Shown one piece after another: positions 17,380 to 28,100 of a stretch of 64,000 bases of DNA. Numbering within the stretch: the first letter of the stretch is position 1; every line of letters begins with the position of its first letter. Origin of the DNA: Caecitellus pseudoparvulus (lineage: Eukaryota > Bigyra: Bicosoecida); contig CBFFRQ010000069.1 of the NCBI GenBank assembly GCA_965644315.1, positions 1 through 64,000 of the forward strand. Reading direction: 5' to 3'. The notes under the pieces are model-generated. The model saw only the letters and a list, made by a program, of their open reading frames with translations, had not been told where the DNA came from and did not search any database. Made by a program: the position numbers and the translations under genes.

Positions 17380-19581
17380 TTACCCCAAGCTGTCTCCCGA
17401 GTCACTTCGGAAGAAGGGGTCAGGATCGCCTCCCCTACCTTGGCGCTGAGATTCACTCCGCCCCTCTGGCTTCACGGGTGTGGCAAGTTTGCTTGAGCCT
17501 TCAAGGCCTGTTAGGCGCTCACATGCAAGTTCTCGGTCAATGCAGGCTGCCTCGAGCTTTTCCAGCGCGCACGCCCTGCCGAATTGGAGCCAGTACAGCG
17601 CCACGCTCACTTGTTGGGTCCAGTCGGTGAGTGCAGCGACTGGCTTGGTTCTGGGAATGTACGATGCCAGGTTCTGCGCGAGAGCTTGCGCAAAGATGTG
17701 CACAGGGCCAACACTACCAGAGAGTAGGGTGTGTAAGCCACACGGGCCTTGACAAGTTCGAGCGCCAAGCCCTTCTTCGCCCCCTTCTCGCACCCCACGC
17801 ACAATCCGTGCAGGTATGGGATCGTGCACAGTGCGTCGACGTGCTGCAGGATCCCCCCGATGCTGCAGCTCCGCGCTTGAGATGGGCGGCGATGAGGCAA
17901 GGGTCTGCTGTGACCGAAGCCGGGCAGCGGCCAATTGTTGCTGCTGCAACTTGGATGGTGAAAACGCGCTGGCTTTTGGCTGAAAGGCAAAGCGCTGCGG
18001 GGGCGATGCCTGGCGAGGCACACGAGGCATGCGTCGCTTGTGGGGTGTCGGGGTGCTGCTGGGTTGGGGCGGAGGAGCTTCGGTCCGAGGATCAGGCGCT
18101 GCAGGCAGGCTGAGTTCAGCGTCGAGATCTGCCAAGTCAAGCTCAAGACTCGATGGCAGGACCATGTTCCGATTCATCCAATCTAGGATGTCCTTCCGTG
18201 GTGGCAGCAGCTTCTCGATTCCCGTGTGCACCCCTGGGGCAGCCGCAAGCCAGGCAAGCGCGGCAGAGCTGTCTGCTTGGCTCGCTTGGACCAGCTCATG
18301 GCAAATCACGCAGGCCAAAGAGGTGGCCTGCCCGCAAGATGAGTCACAGGTTTCGTGTGCAGGAGACAGTGCGTGCTGCAGACCATGCTCCAGCACACAC
18401 TTTGCGCACTCGCTGGCGGCCTCCGTTGCGTGAAGAAGGCACAACTTCAGGTGCTCGAAGAATGCAAGGAACTCGCCCACCTGCTCCCTTATCCGAAGTG
18501 CCATGCTGAGCCCTGCAAATACCACATCTCGTTCGTCTCTAGCCAGCTGCAGGGGGTCTTCACAATGAATACTTGGGGTTCCATCTGCTGCATCGTGTTG
18601 ACCAGCAGTGTGAGTTGCGGTGCTTTCGTAGAAGTCCTGTGCAGCAGAGGCAGTGACGAAGAGCATATCCACAGCATCGCCCACCGGCATTGGTTGTGGT
18701 CCAAATTCCTTTTCTTCTGACCCAGAGCCCGTCGCAGCCATGTCATCCGCTACAAGCCAATCAGGCGCAGCTCCGCTCAGTTGAGCGGTGACACTGTGAA
18801 GGCAGTGAAGCCCCGTCTGGCCACATACGCTCTGATGTGCCTGCATCTCCACAGGTGCACAGAGGGAAGATGCGCGCAGCTTCAATGGCTCCAAGTCGTG
18901 GGCTTCACCATCCTGCTCCACATCAGCCACAAACCGAAACACGACACTCGCCTGCACGTCTGCACCAGTTGCTCTCAGACCCAGCAGGCACATTCTTGGG
19001 CGGGCCAACAGCGCAAGATGGGTATATGAAGGTTGTAAGGCCTCGGCGGAGGCTGCTGCCCTTCTCTCAGTGCTCTTCCTGCTCTGAACCTGGGTGTCAA
19101 AGTGCAGCAGGAGTTGCCGAGTCAGGTCGATCCTGCGTTGCGCCTCCGCCGACCGGAGCTGCAGCGCAGCAATCAACCTTTCCAAACGCTCCACCGACTC
19201 ATCGATGCTTGACTTGACCAGGTGGTATTTATCGCTCACCGCCTGGAGCCTCTCTCTCAGGGCGCTTTCGCGATCCGACAAGGAGACAATCAGCGCGTTC
19301 AGCCTGGCTCGCGCTTGAATGGCGTCTTCTCCGCCCTCGTGGAAGTAATCCTCAATCAAGAATGCCTCTTCGTTGGCCAAGAAGACCCTTGGCGTCGCGT
19401 GCATGGTGGCTGCCGTGCGACCTGGGCTTGCTTTCGCTGAATCCGAGCCAGCGCCCGCTGCAGACCGCGTCACTTCAACGCTCCCTCCATGACTATGGCT
19501 GCTGAACAGGCCACGCTCCACTGGATGGCTGCTCGACTTTGGGGCCATCCTCGATGACACCTCTGCTACCCGTTCCTCCAT
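17380..19581 (-). CDS. Uncharacterised coiled-coil protein
   Basis: Not recognised. The frame of 733 codons starts at the ATG at 19581. Residues about 75-170 form a strong coiled coil (EDAIQARARLNALIVSLSDR, then heptads with ESVERLERLIAALQLRS). The middle is rich in Ala and Cys with no clear zinc site (CVICHELV is a lone C-x2-C). A Pro-rich linker follows, then a C-terminal segment with LTDWTQQVSVALYWLQFGRA. Near 17830-17770 a GTGCGT donor-like site and a run without homology-like character may be an unspliced intron read in frame. It is probably a structural or scaffold protein, which is inference from composition only. Confidence 0.55.
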   Translation of the reverse strand: MEERVAEVSSRMAPKSSSHPVERGLFSSHSHGGSVEVTRSAAGAGSDSAKASPGRTAATMHATPRVFLANEEAFLIEDYFHEGGEDAIQARARLNALIVSLSDRESALRERLQAVSDKYHLVKSSIDESVERLERLIAALQLRSAEAQRRIDLTRQLLLHFDTQVQSRKSTERRAAASAEALQPSYTHLALLARPRMCLLGLRATGADVQASVVFRFVADVEQDGEAHDLEPLKLRASSLCAPVEMQAHQSVCGQTGLHCLHSVTAQLSGAAPDWLVADDMAATGSGSEEKEFGPQPMPVGDAVDMLFVTASAAQDFYESTATHTAGQHDAADGTPSIHCEDPLQLARDERDVVFAGLSMALRIREQVGEFLAFFEHLKLCLLHATEAASECAKCVLEHGLQHALSPAHETCDSSCGQATSLACVICHELVQASQADSSAALAWLAAAPGVHTGIEKLLPPRKDILDWMNRNMVLPSSLELDLADLDAELSLPAAPDPRTEAPPPQPSSTPTPHKRRMPRVPRQASPPQRFAFQPKASAFSPSKLQQQQLAAARLRSQQTLASSPPISSAELQHRGDPAARRRTVHDPIPARIVRGVREGGEEGLGARTCQGPCGLHTLLSGSVGPVHIFAQALAQNLASYIPRTKPVAALTDWTQQVSVALYWLQFGRACALEKLEAACIDRELACERLTGLEGSSKLATPVKPEGRSESQRQGRGGDPDPFFRSDSGDSLG

Positions 19582-20408
19582 TGAATACCGAGTAATTCCC
19601 TACCGCACGCAGCGACGCCGAAGTGCACTGCACTTCGTGCTTCTGCCCTGCCTTCTGCTGGCGCCCGGCACACACGTGCAGGAAAGAGAATTTCACGTGG
19701 CAAAATTCAAAATAGTACCAAAACGTCGAGGCTCTGTGCTGCTTCCAGGGGGCATCGCTCTTGTGCCTGTCCGCTGTCCCACGTGGTGGTGTCGAAATCT
19801 TGCCAAGGACCACCTCACTCTCCACCTCCACAGCCAGGCCAAGGCTCGACCTCGTGGCTGAACGCTTGTACAGTAGAGTGCAGCAGGTGTGCACCTTTCT
19901 CGCAGCCTGCAGGCACTTTTCATTTTGCGGGCTTTCAGAAGCTGATTCCAACTATCCTTTTGTCAAACAGCACGTCGAATCGGATAGATCAGCACTGCCC
20001 CTCCACAGAAACCCCAAGAACTCGAATCCTTCACCAAGCTGTGCCCCGAGGACCACAAACAAACACTTGAAGCCAAGTTTACACCTCAGGCTTTTCTCCT
20101 CCAGGACGAATGAGCCTGTCCACTCGCAGGTTAGCGCCTCAGCTCTCCGCACCCAAGTCAAATGCCCTTCAAAACTGCAATTCCAACTCTTCCCCACAAC
20201 ACACTCATCGAAGAACTATTCTTCCCCCATCCAGCATCTCCCAAGACTCCACACTCCACCTGTGCTCAGAGCAACTTTGCGCTTGGTGCACGCTGTGTGA
20301 GCGGAAATTGTTTCCGGGCCGTTCCCGTCGTTGTCTGCTGCTTCCCATCCAAGCCACTCCAAGCGATAAAAGCACTCACCAGCTCTGCAACAAGTCCAAA
20401 CCTCAAGC
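19582..20408. other. Divergent intergenic region
   Basis: Lies between the coiled-coil gene (-) and the lipase (+). It is less GC-rich than its neighbours and rich in ccaa and cctc strings. No gene or RNA is recognised. Confidence 0.5.
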
Positions 20409-22196
20409 ATGGCGGCAAGCGAATGCGCAGCTGGATTCATGCCTGAGCCAGCCCAGCAGGCCAGCGTCCAGGCTGGAACTCTGGCTCCAGTGGTTATGCT
20501 GGCTGGCTTCATGGCTCCCATGAGGTGCGCTGCACGAGCTCAAAGCCCCCTCCTACACCCCCCTGTTACGTAAACAAGCAGCCAGGAACTTTTCTCAACC
20601 ACCCCGTTCTGGCACAGGCACCTTGAGGAGTACTTTGGGGCAGCTCTTTCAACGGCTCAACAGCCTGTGCTGGTTGTACGCATGAGCCCAGTTGGCTCCA
20701 GCGAAGACCGCGCTCGGCAGCTTTTCTACCAGCTCAAGGGTGGATACGTGGACTATGGGGTAGACTACAAGCAGCGCCACCTGTGAGCTCCGCCATGTCC
20801 CCCCCCCCCTCTCCCGCCTACCTCCAGCTCCAACCATTCCCCACATCAGGCACCATCGCTACGGACCCCTGGAGCAGGCACTTCTGCCGGCGTGGAGCGA
20901 GCGGAATCCGGTGCGCTTTCTGCACCCTTCGGCCTCAATCGCACTTGCCAATCTGGACACCCCCCATTCCCCGCTGTGCAGGTGCACTTGGTTGGGCATT
21001 CCTTCGGGGGTCAGACTGCACGAGTCTTGCAGCAGCTTCTGGAGGAGCAGGCGTTTGCCGGGCACGACACAAACCACCGATGGGTGCGCAGTGTAACGTG
21101 CATCAGCTCCCCGCTAAATGGGTCTCTCTCCGTGTATGCATTGGGCGCCCGGGAGCAGGTCGTCGGCCCTGCTCTGGCCAAGCACATTCTGCGAGTGCAT
21201 GCGCCTGCTCAGCCGACATGGCAGGGCTGGTTCCGTCAAGCAACTTGTCTCCACCAGCCTGTGTGGTGTTGCAGTGTGGGGTTTCTCATTGGCCTGGTCG
21301 CGCACGTCTTGGAGTGGGTTGATTCGCCGAGTCTGGAGCAGGCGCTGTTCTCCTTCGACGTGGCGCGATTTGGCATTGGACGCCGCTACCGTGGAGTCAT
21401 GCATGCGAGTGGCGAGTGCGCCCGCAGCGTGTTACCTTGTGGGAGCGGAAGTCGCATCTTCCAGCATGCCAACACGGCTCCTTCCGACATGACCCTCCAA
21501 GGAGCGTACTTGTGGAACCAGCGCATCCAGCACTTTGACGACACGTTTTACTTTTCCTTCATTGGCGATTCCTTCGCACACCACGAGGGTAGCGTCCCGC
21601 CTGCACACGACGTGAGCGATGGTGCAGCTTCTTCGTCGCAGGCGGCTGATCCCGTGCCCCGCCAGAGCAGTCGTCTTGCTCTTGCTTGGCTGCAGTGGTG
21701 GACCGGGTGGCACTCCATGAGCCTGGACCGCTCTTGCTTCCCCTTTGTGGTTCACCCTGGAACTGGCCAGCATGAAGTCACGGCTTGGGCCGACGGGGGC
21801 GGCGATGGCTTGCTCTCAGCCGTTGAGCAGGCCGTCCCGCTGCACACTGGCAGCAAGCAGCCCAGCGATGCTTGGCAGACGGCTGCTGAGCGAGTGGCCT
21901 CGGGACCCCCGTACAACAAGGCAGAGCTCTCACCACCCGCTTTTACAGTAGTGGACGAGTTCCCGCTGCAAAGTCACTTTTCCGCGTGGCTAGAAGCCAA
22001 TGCCGTGCCGAGAAGAGCGCCAAAGGGCAGCGTTGCCTCGCCTCCACCTCCGGGTGTCTGGCACATCTTGCGTCACGGCAGCGACCACGTGGGGGTTGTG
22101 CCCGCCCCCGCAGGCTGCGTGCCTCAGGCCAAGTTCTTCATGCGGCTGTGGGACATTCTGCGCAGTGTGGATGAGGCCTGCGAGGGCGTGCATTAG
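20409..22196 (+). CDS. Secreted-type triacylglycerol lipase, bacterial family I.5-like
   Basis: Four exons: 20409-20524, 20618-20782, 20850-20910 and 20982-22196, giving 518 aa. The joined protein matches the order of motifs in Geobacillus/Staphylococcus-type lipases. APVVMLAGF is the strand leading to the oxyanion hole; VGSSEDRARQLFYQLKGGYV, then VDYG and HHRYG, stand in the typical N-terminal segment; VHLVGHSFGGQTARVL is the nucleophile elbow with the catalytic Ser. Candidates for the other triad members are an Asp in the ADGGGDGLLS region and the His in GSDHVGVV. All junctions are GT-AG and keep the frame, so this is a working nuclear gene and not bacterial contamination. No clear signal peptide is visible at the chosen start. 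It would hydrolyse lipid esters. Its stop codon overlaps that of the convergent ACC gene. Confidence 0.8.
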
Positions 22197-25100
22197 AACG
22201 CAGGCGGGGAGGTTTGCCACTCCGGGGCGCCTGCCTGCCCTTCCAATGTTGGCACTCCACCGCTCAGGACTTGGGGAACGCCAGTTCCATGGAGCAGGGG
22301 GGAGGGCGGAATGGCTGCGACATCACGGGGGATGTATGGGTGCCCTGCTGCAGGCTGGGATGAAAAGACCACGCCTCGCCTCAGCGCGCCGACCACTGCG
22401 TCCCGGTGCTCTGCAGGGAGGCTCTGCACCATGCTCAACACCCCCGACACCACCGCCATGGGGTCTTCCTTCCCCAGCGCCAGCACTTGGTCCAGCACTG
22501 CTTCCCTGCGGGCAAGCAGGACCTGGCCTTCCAGGGCATCCTTGTGCTCCACCAACCACCGCAAGACACGCAGGTCGTCTTGCCACAGGCTCCTCGCAAT
22601 GTGGGCCTTGGACACGGCGAAGCCGTCGCTTGCCGCGGCGTCCAGGTACCACATCTTGACACGATTCAGGGCAGATGCAAAGTCGGTGCCGGCCATGGCG
22701 CCTTGCAGCTGCTTGGCCATTGCGGACGTGGCGAGTCGGCGGCGGAGCCTCCAGTAAAAGAACGTTCGGGCCGAATGCCAGGGCACCACGCCCGAGATGA
22801 CGCCCTTGGCCATCATGCGGCCGGGGGTGTCGTGCAAATCGGCAAACGCGTGGGCAGCGGGCAGGAACGCAGACATGAGCAGCGTCTCCCTTGCCTGCAG
22901 CTGGGCCTTGAGCTGGGAGGCTGCACCAGCCTCGGACGACCCTGACGGGGCTGCACGTGCCGCAGAGTACTGCTTCATCAACTCCTGCAGCTGTGGATCC
23001 ATGCGGTGCAGGGCAGAGCGCATGTCAGGTTCTCGGAACTTGATGGAGGCCACACCGGAAGGCTCCAGGATACCACCGCGTGCGCTGGTGGCAGCATACA
23101 TCTCCATGTGGTCAGGGTTGATGGCGGGGTCCACGACGACCCAGGCGCCACCTCGCAGCTCTCCTCGGGGGAGGATGTACACAAACACTGGCTGCGTGTA
23201 CGCCACCAGCGCATCCACAATGTACGCGCCAAACTTGAGCACCTGGTCGAACATGTCTCGCTGCCCGCCAGAGAAGCCACGCCAGTTGGCAAAGATGAAC
23301 AGGGGCAGGCCTTCCAGCTGAAAGTCCCGGATGGCTTGGGCAGTCTTGAAGGCGGAGTCAGGGTACCAGACCTGCCCCGCCTGCTGCACCTGCGTCTCTT
23401 GCGATGAAGGCGTCGCTGGGTCGGCGGGGGTCGTGGACGTGACGCTCCTGACTTCAGGGACGATGATGCCTGCTGGGATGCCGCCGAGGCGGGCACGGGC
23501 GGTGATGACAGTGCGGGCCCACCCGGACATGCACTCGACAAACGAGCCTTCGTCGAAGAAACCAGGCACTTGGGATCCTGCCTCGTCTGTATGCCCGCTC
23601 AGCAAGGCACGGGGATCGTAGGCGCCATCAGGAGGAGGCTTGGCCGCCACGGCTCGGTCCACGCTCTCTTGCTTGACCATGGCTGAAATGGGCAGCGGCG
23701 CCCCCACACGCTCTGGCACAAACGCCAGCCAGCGCAGGATAGCTTGCACGCCGTCAAAGTCATTGTGTACGACTTGGTGGCTGACGCCGTTGGCGTGCAT
23801 CACTCGCGGGCCACCCAGCTGCAGGTTGGAGGCGTACACTTCCCGTCCGATGAGCTTGTTCAAGGCTTGGTAGCCCGTGAGCAGGATGGGCGCGCTGCCT
23901 TCCTTCTGGATCACACGGTGGCCCAGGCGGACGAGGTACGCTCCGATACCGACGCTTCGGCCAGTGACGTACGTCAGGGTGAAGGACGAGTTGTAGGCCC
24001 TGGACGTTTCCCCGGCAATGGCGCCTGAGCCGCGCAAGTTCTCCACGCCAATGTCAGCGGCCTGGCCGATGATGTCAGTCAGCACCCACCGCACTTCGCC
24101 ACTGGGCAGCGTGCGGGCAGTGGCAGCAACAGCCCCCAGGGCTGACAGGCGGTTGTAGTCTTCTGGCACAAGGTACAGGTAGTCGAAACCCTTGGACACG
24201 TCGGACGGGTCCTTCCATGCGACGCGGAAAGCGGCCTTGACATCGTCTGCCAGTCCAATGCGGGCACCGCTGTTGGCTGCAAGGTACAGCCGGGGCAGGC
24301 CCCGTTCCCGTGCGTACCTGCTGGCTTCTGCGAACAAACGGTCCTCCATCGTGCCGAATGAGCCAGCTCGGTGCGTGATGTCATTGGCAATGACGACCAC
24401 CTTGCGCCCGCCGCTCTCTGCCGGGTACTCGGGCGTGAACAGCGTCAGCACCCACGCCACCATGCCAATGTCGTTCTGCCCAGGGGGCCTCTGCATCTCC
24501 ACCAGCTCAAAGTCCTCCCTGTCCACACTGGTGCCTGGCAGGGCGGCATCCAGGTCCGCCCCCGTGGCCGCAGCCACAGACATGTCTGCTGCTGCGCCTC
24601 CACTGCTGACAGAGGCAGCAGAGTCCTTTGGCGGGGCACGCCACGCTTGCTGCGTCGCAGCACTGGGACCCAGCTCATTTGAGAAAATCTCACTGGGGGC
24701 GGACCGCAGCTTGGACGGTTGTGGGGCTGTGCCGGAGTAGTGCGGGCTGCGTCGTTTGCGCAGGACAAGCTCCGTCACCTGCATCACACGCGCTGGCCTT
24801 GACGGCTGCGATGTGGAGGCGGCACCAACTGAGCTGGTGTCCAGCCCGCCCCCCACGCTGTGCCCAGAGGCAGACCCAGTGTCGTCGTCATCCACCGACG
24901 GCGACTTGGAGGGGCTGTGCGCTGCAGTCGTGGCCGCCCACTGCATCTCCAGGGCCTTCTCGAACAGCTCCAGGAAATCGTACACGTACAGCGTGTCGCT
25001 CATTGCAGCTGCAAGGGAGCGCTTGCCTTCAAATTGGCTGGCAATGGGGTACGGCTGCGTCACAGGCTGCCCGTCCAGCTCGCCCCCAACCGTCATGTCG

Positions 25101-28100
25101 CCACCTGCTGACGGCGCGGCTGCCCCCCCACTAGCATGACTGGATGCCATGCCTTTCTGCCTCAATGCTACGTCCAAGGCCGATCCCGGAATGGGCGCGA
25201 GGAGTCCCCGCGAGCGAGCGGCTGGCGCGACGGTGCGCGGGCTGGCCTGCACCGCGGCATACGACGAGGAGGAGCGCCCCACAGACATGAAGACGGGGGT
25301 GCCGCCGCTCGCAGCAGACGCCTCCACGTACGTGGCAACCCTGAGGACGTACCCAGTCGGGCTGGAGCTGATGAGGCGAATGGGCACGGGTGTGCTGCCG
25401 GGTGGGTACGCGGCCATGATCTTGAACTCGGCCTGCGACACACGCAGCCGGCGCAGACGCGCAGCATAGCGCTTGGCGAGCAGCTTGATGACCTGTGTGA
25501 TGTACTCCTGGTGCACGACAGCGACGGGCAGCATGTTCATGAAGATGTGGGAGTTGCCCACCGGCGCAGACGTGTCCTTCAAGCTGTCGCCCATGGCCAC
25601 GTCCAGCGCATTCAGGCACTCCACGAACACGCGCTCGGGGCCTGGGAACTGGGACAGCTTGTCCTTCACCGTGGACAGCCTCGCCGTCTGCCGCACAATG
25701 GCCCGCACGAAGAAGCGCTTCTTGGGCGTGCCGCGAGGCAGGCGCCCCTTGCCGGCCCGAGGCACGGCTTCGTACACGTGCACTGACACGTTGGGCGTGG
25801 GCACGAGGCGAATGTGGAAGTTGCTCAGCCGCCGCAGCTCCAGGTACCCGCTGAGGGGCGGCTCGATGTGCCGCACGATGGGGTCCTCCGCAAAGTCAGT
25901 GGCGGCGCGGAAGGTGAAGATGTGGGGCGACTCGGGCTGTTTCATGGTGCCCAGCGCGTCCGAGGGCGCCTTGCCGGCGGCAAGCGCAGCGGACAAGCCA
26001 TCCACCGCCCCAAACAGGGAGCCTTGCTTGGCGTGGGGCACCAGGAAGGTCAGTCTGCGGAAACCCGCCTCGGTGAGCAGCCCACGTAGGCGTTGCACGC
26101 TGACCGTCAGCGCCGCGACGACAGAGGCGTCGTTTTCGTCCTCTGGCAGCCCCTCGACGCCGTCCCCGGTGAGCGTGCTGGCAGTTTCCGCGCGCCCCCG
26201 GCGCTGTCGATCGGTGGACACGGAGGAGCCCTCGCTCTGACTGGGCGCGTCGGGAGACTGTAGCAGCACGACGTGAAGCACATGCCGGTGGTCGCCTGCA
26301 GCGGCCCCGCTTGCAATGGCGCTTCGTGCCGCTGTCAGGACGGCTTCTGCCGCTGCGTCAAAGTCGGCCAGGCACCGGTGCACTGTGAGCAGTCCAATGC
26401 GGCTGGCCTTCGGGGCAACACCCTCCACATGCACACGAGGCGGCGCCGGTGCTGCCGGGACGTCGGCGTCGTGCGTGCTCAGCGCAGACGTGGAGTCCCC
26501 ATCCACGAATGGGCTGTCAGTGAAGCTGCGAGGGAAGCCGCGCCGTTGGTCAGCGGCCACTGCGGCAGCCAAGTCGTCGTAGCTGTCCGAAGGAATGAGG
26601 GCCTTGGCAGCACCTGGTGTGGAGGAGGGAAGAGCCTTCAGTCCACCACGAGCTCCCGGCATGACTGGCGCAGCAACGCTTGGCAGAGGCATCGCCTGGG
26701 GAGGATGCACGGCGCCCTTGCCCGAGGGGGGCGCAGTGCCGGTGAGTGCGGCAATGACTGCAGCCGGCACCCCCTCGTCTTCGCTGCTGTCACCAGCAGT
26801 GCTGGTGGAGGCGAAGCGCCACACGGCCATGGGGAAGTGTGGCACCTGATGTGCCGCGCCAGGTGCTGGCTGCACGTCGTTCACGTACAGGGACGAGATG
26901 GAGTACGCACGGTACAGCCTGCGCACGTACACTTCCACGGCATGGCGCCTTAGGGCAGTGGCAGCGGCACCAAAGTACATCATGAGCACGTCCGCCATGG
27001 GCTGCTCCTGGTTGACCAGGGACACCAGCGGGTCTGTGGCCTCGGTGTCGCCCGCCTGCTGCGGACTGGCCTCGCCAGCACTCTCTGAGGGCGTCGTGGG
27101 CAGGACGTCTCCTGCACTGCCGTCCCCCCTGCGAGACAGCTCAGCCTGCTTCAGCACCGTCTCGACAGACATCAAGCGCTGCAGCACTGACGGCTGCTGG
27201 GCCCGGATCAGCAGCTGGCGAGCCTCCAACGCCACCTCTGCGTACGCCGAGCCACGGAGTTCCGCGAGGGCGTGCAGCAGGCGCTCGGCCTGGTCCTCCT
27301 TGGACAACAGGCCGCCAGCTGCCGCACTGCCACTTGCAGCGGACTCTTCCACCTTCTGTCGCTCCAGCAGCGCACCAACGCGTTCCAGCGCGCCGAGCAG
27401 CACAGTGTTCCTGGCACGCAAGTGCTCGTGAGCGCAGAAGGTCATGAAGATGTCGTCCAGGCCGGCGTCCGTGGAGCCCCCGTCAATCCACTGCGACCGC
27501 ATGTCACGCATGACCTCCTCCGCAGCACCCCTTGACCCGCTGGAGCCAATGCGGTGCCACCGCGTCTCCACGCTCAGGTACTCCTGCAGCATCTCCAGCA
27601 GGTCCGCTCGGTCGGCACCCAGCACGCCGCGCTGGAAGCGCTCGGCACAGGCGCGGATGGGCTGCACCAGTGCAGCGTACGCGGTGGAGTCCATGTCTGC
27701 AGGCTTGCCGCTGTCCAGCACAGCCAGCACTTCCCCCAGCTGCAGCTCAGGGACTTGATGCGCACCCAAAGCTCGCACCCGCATGTGCTCAGGCAGTGCC
27801 ATGTCCATGACCGTGACTGCCCCTTCCTCCCCCAGGTGGGCTGCCACCTTGGCCTTGTGCCTGGCAATGACGCCTTGCAGGCCATCATGCACCTCGTACG
27901 GCAGGCGCGAAGCCGCCACGGCAAACACGTCCTCCAGCTCCTCCAGCGCCAGGGACGGGTCAGAGAAGGCAGCGTCACGGTCGGACCAGGCGTTGGCCAA
28001 GGCCGGCCGAGACACCTCAAAGCCGCGCAGTGCCGCCCGCAGCGTTTCTGTGGCAGACCGCATGAGCTGCTGCGCCGTGCGGGGGTGTGCGTGGCGCGCG

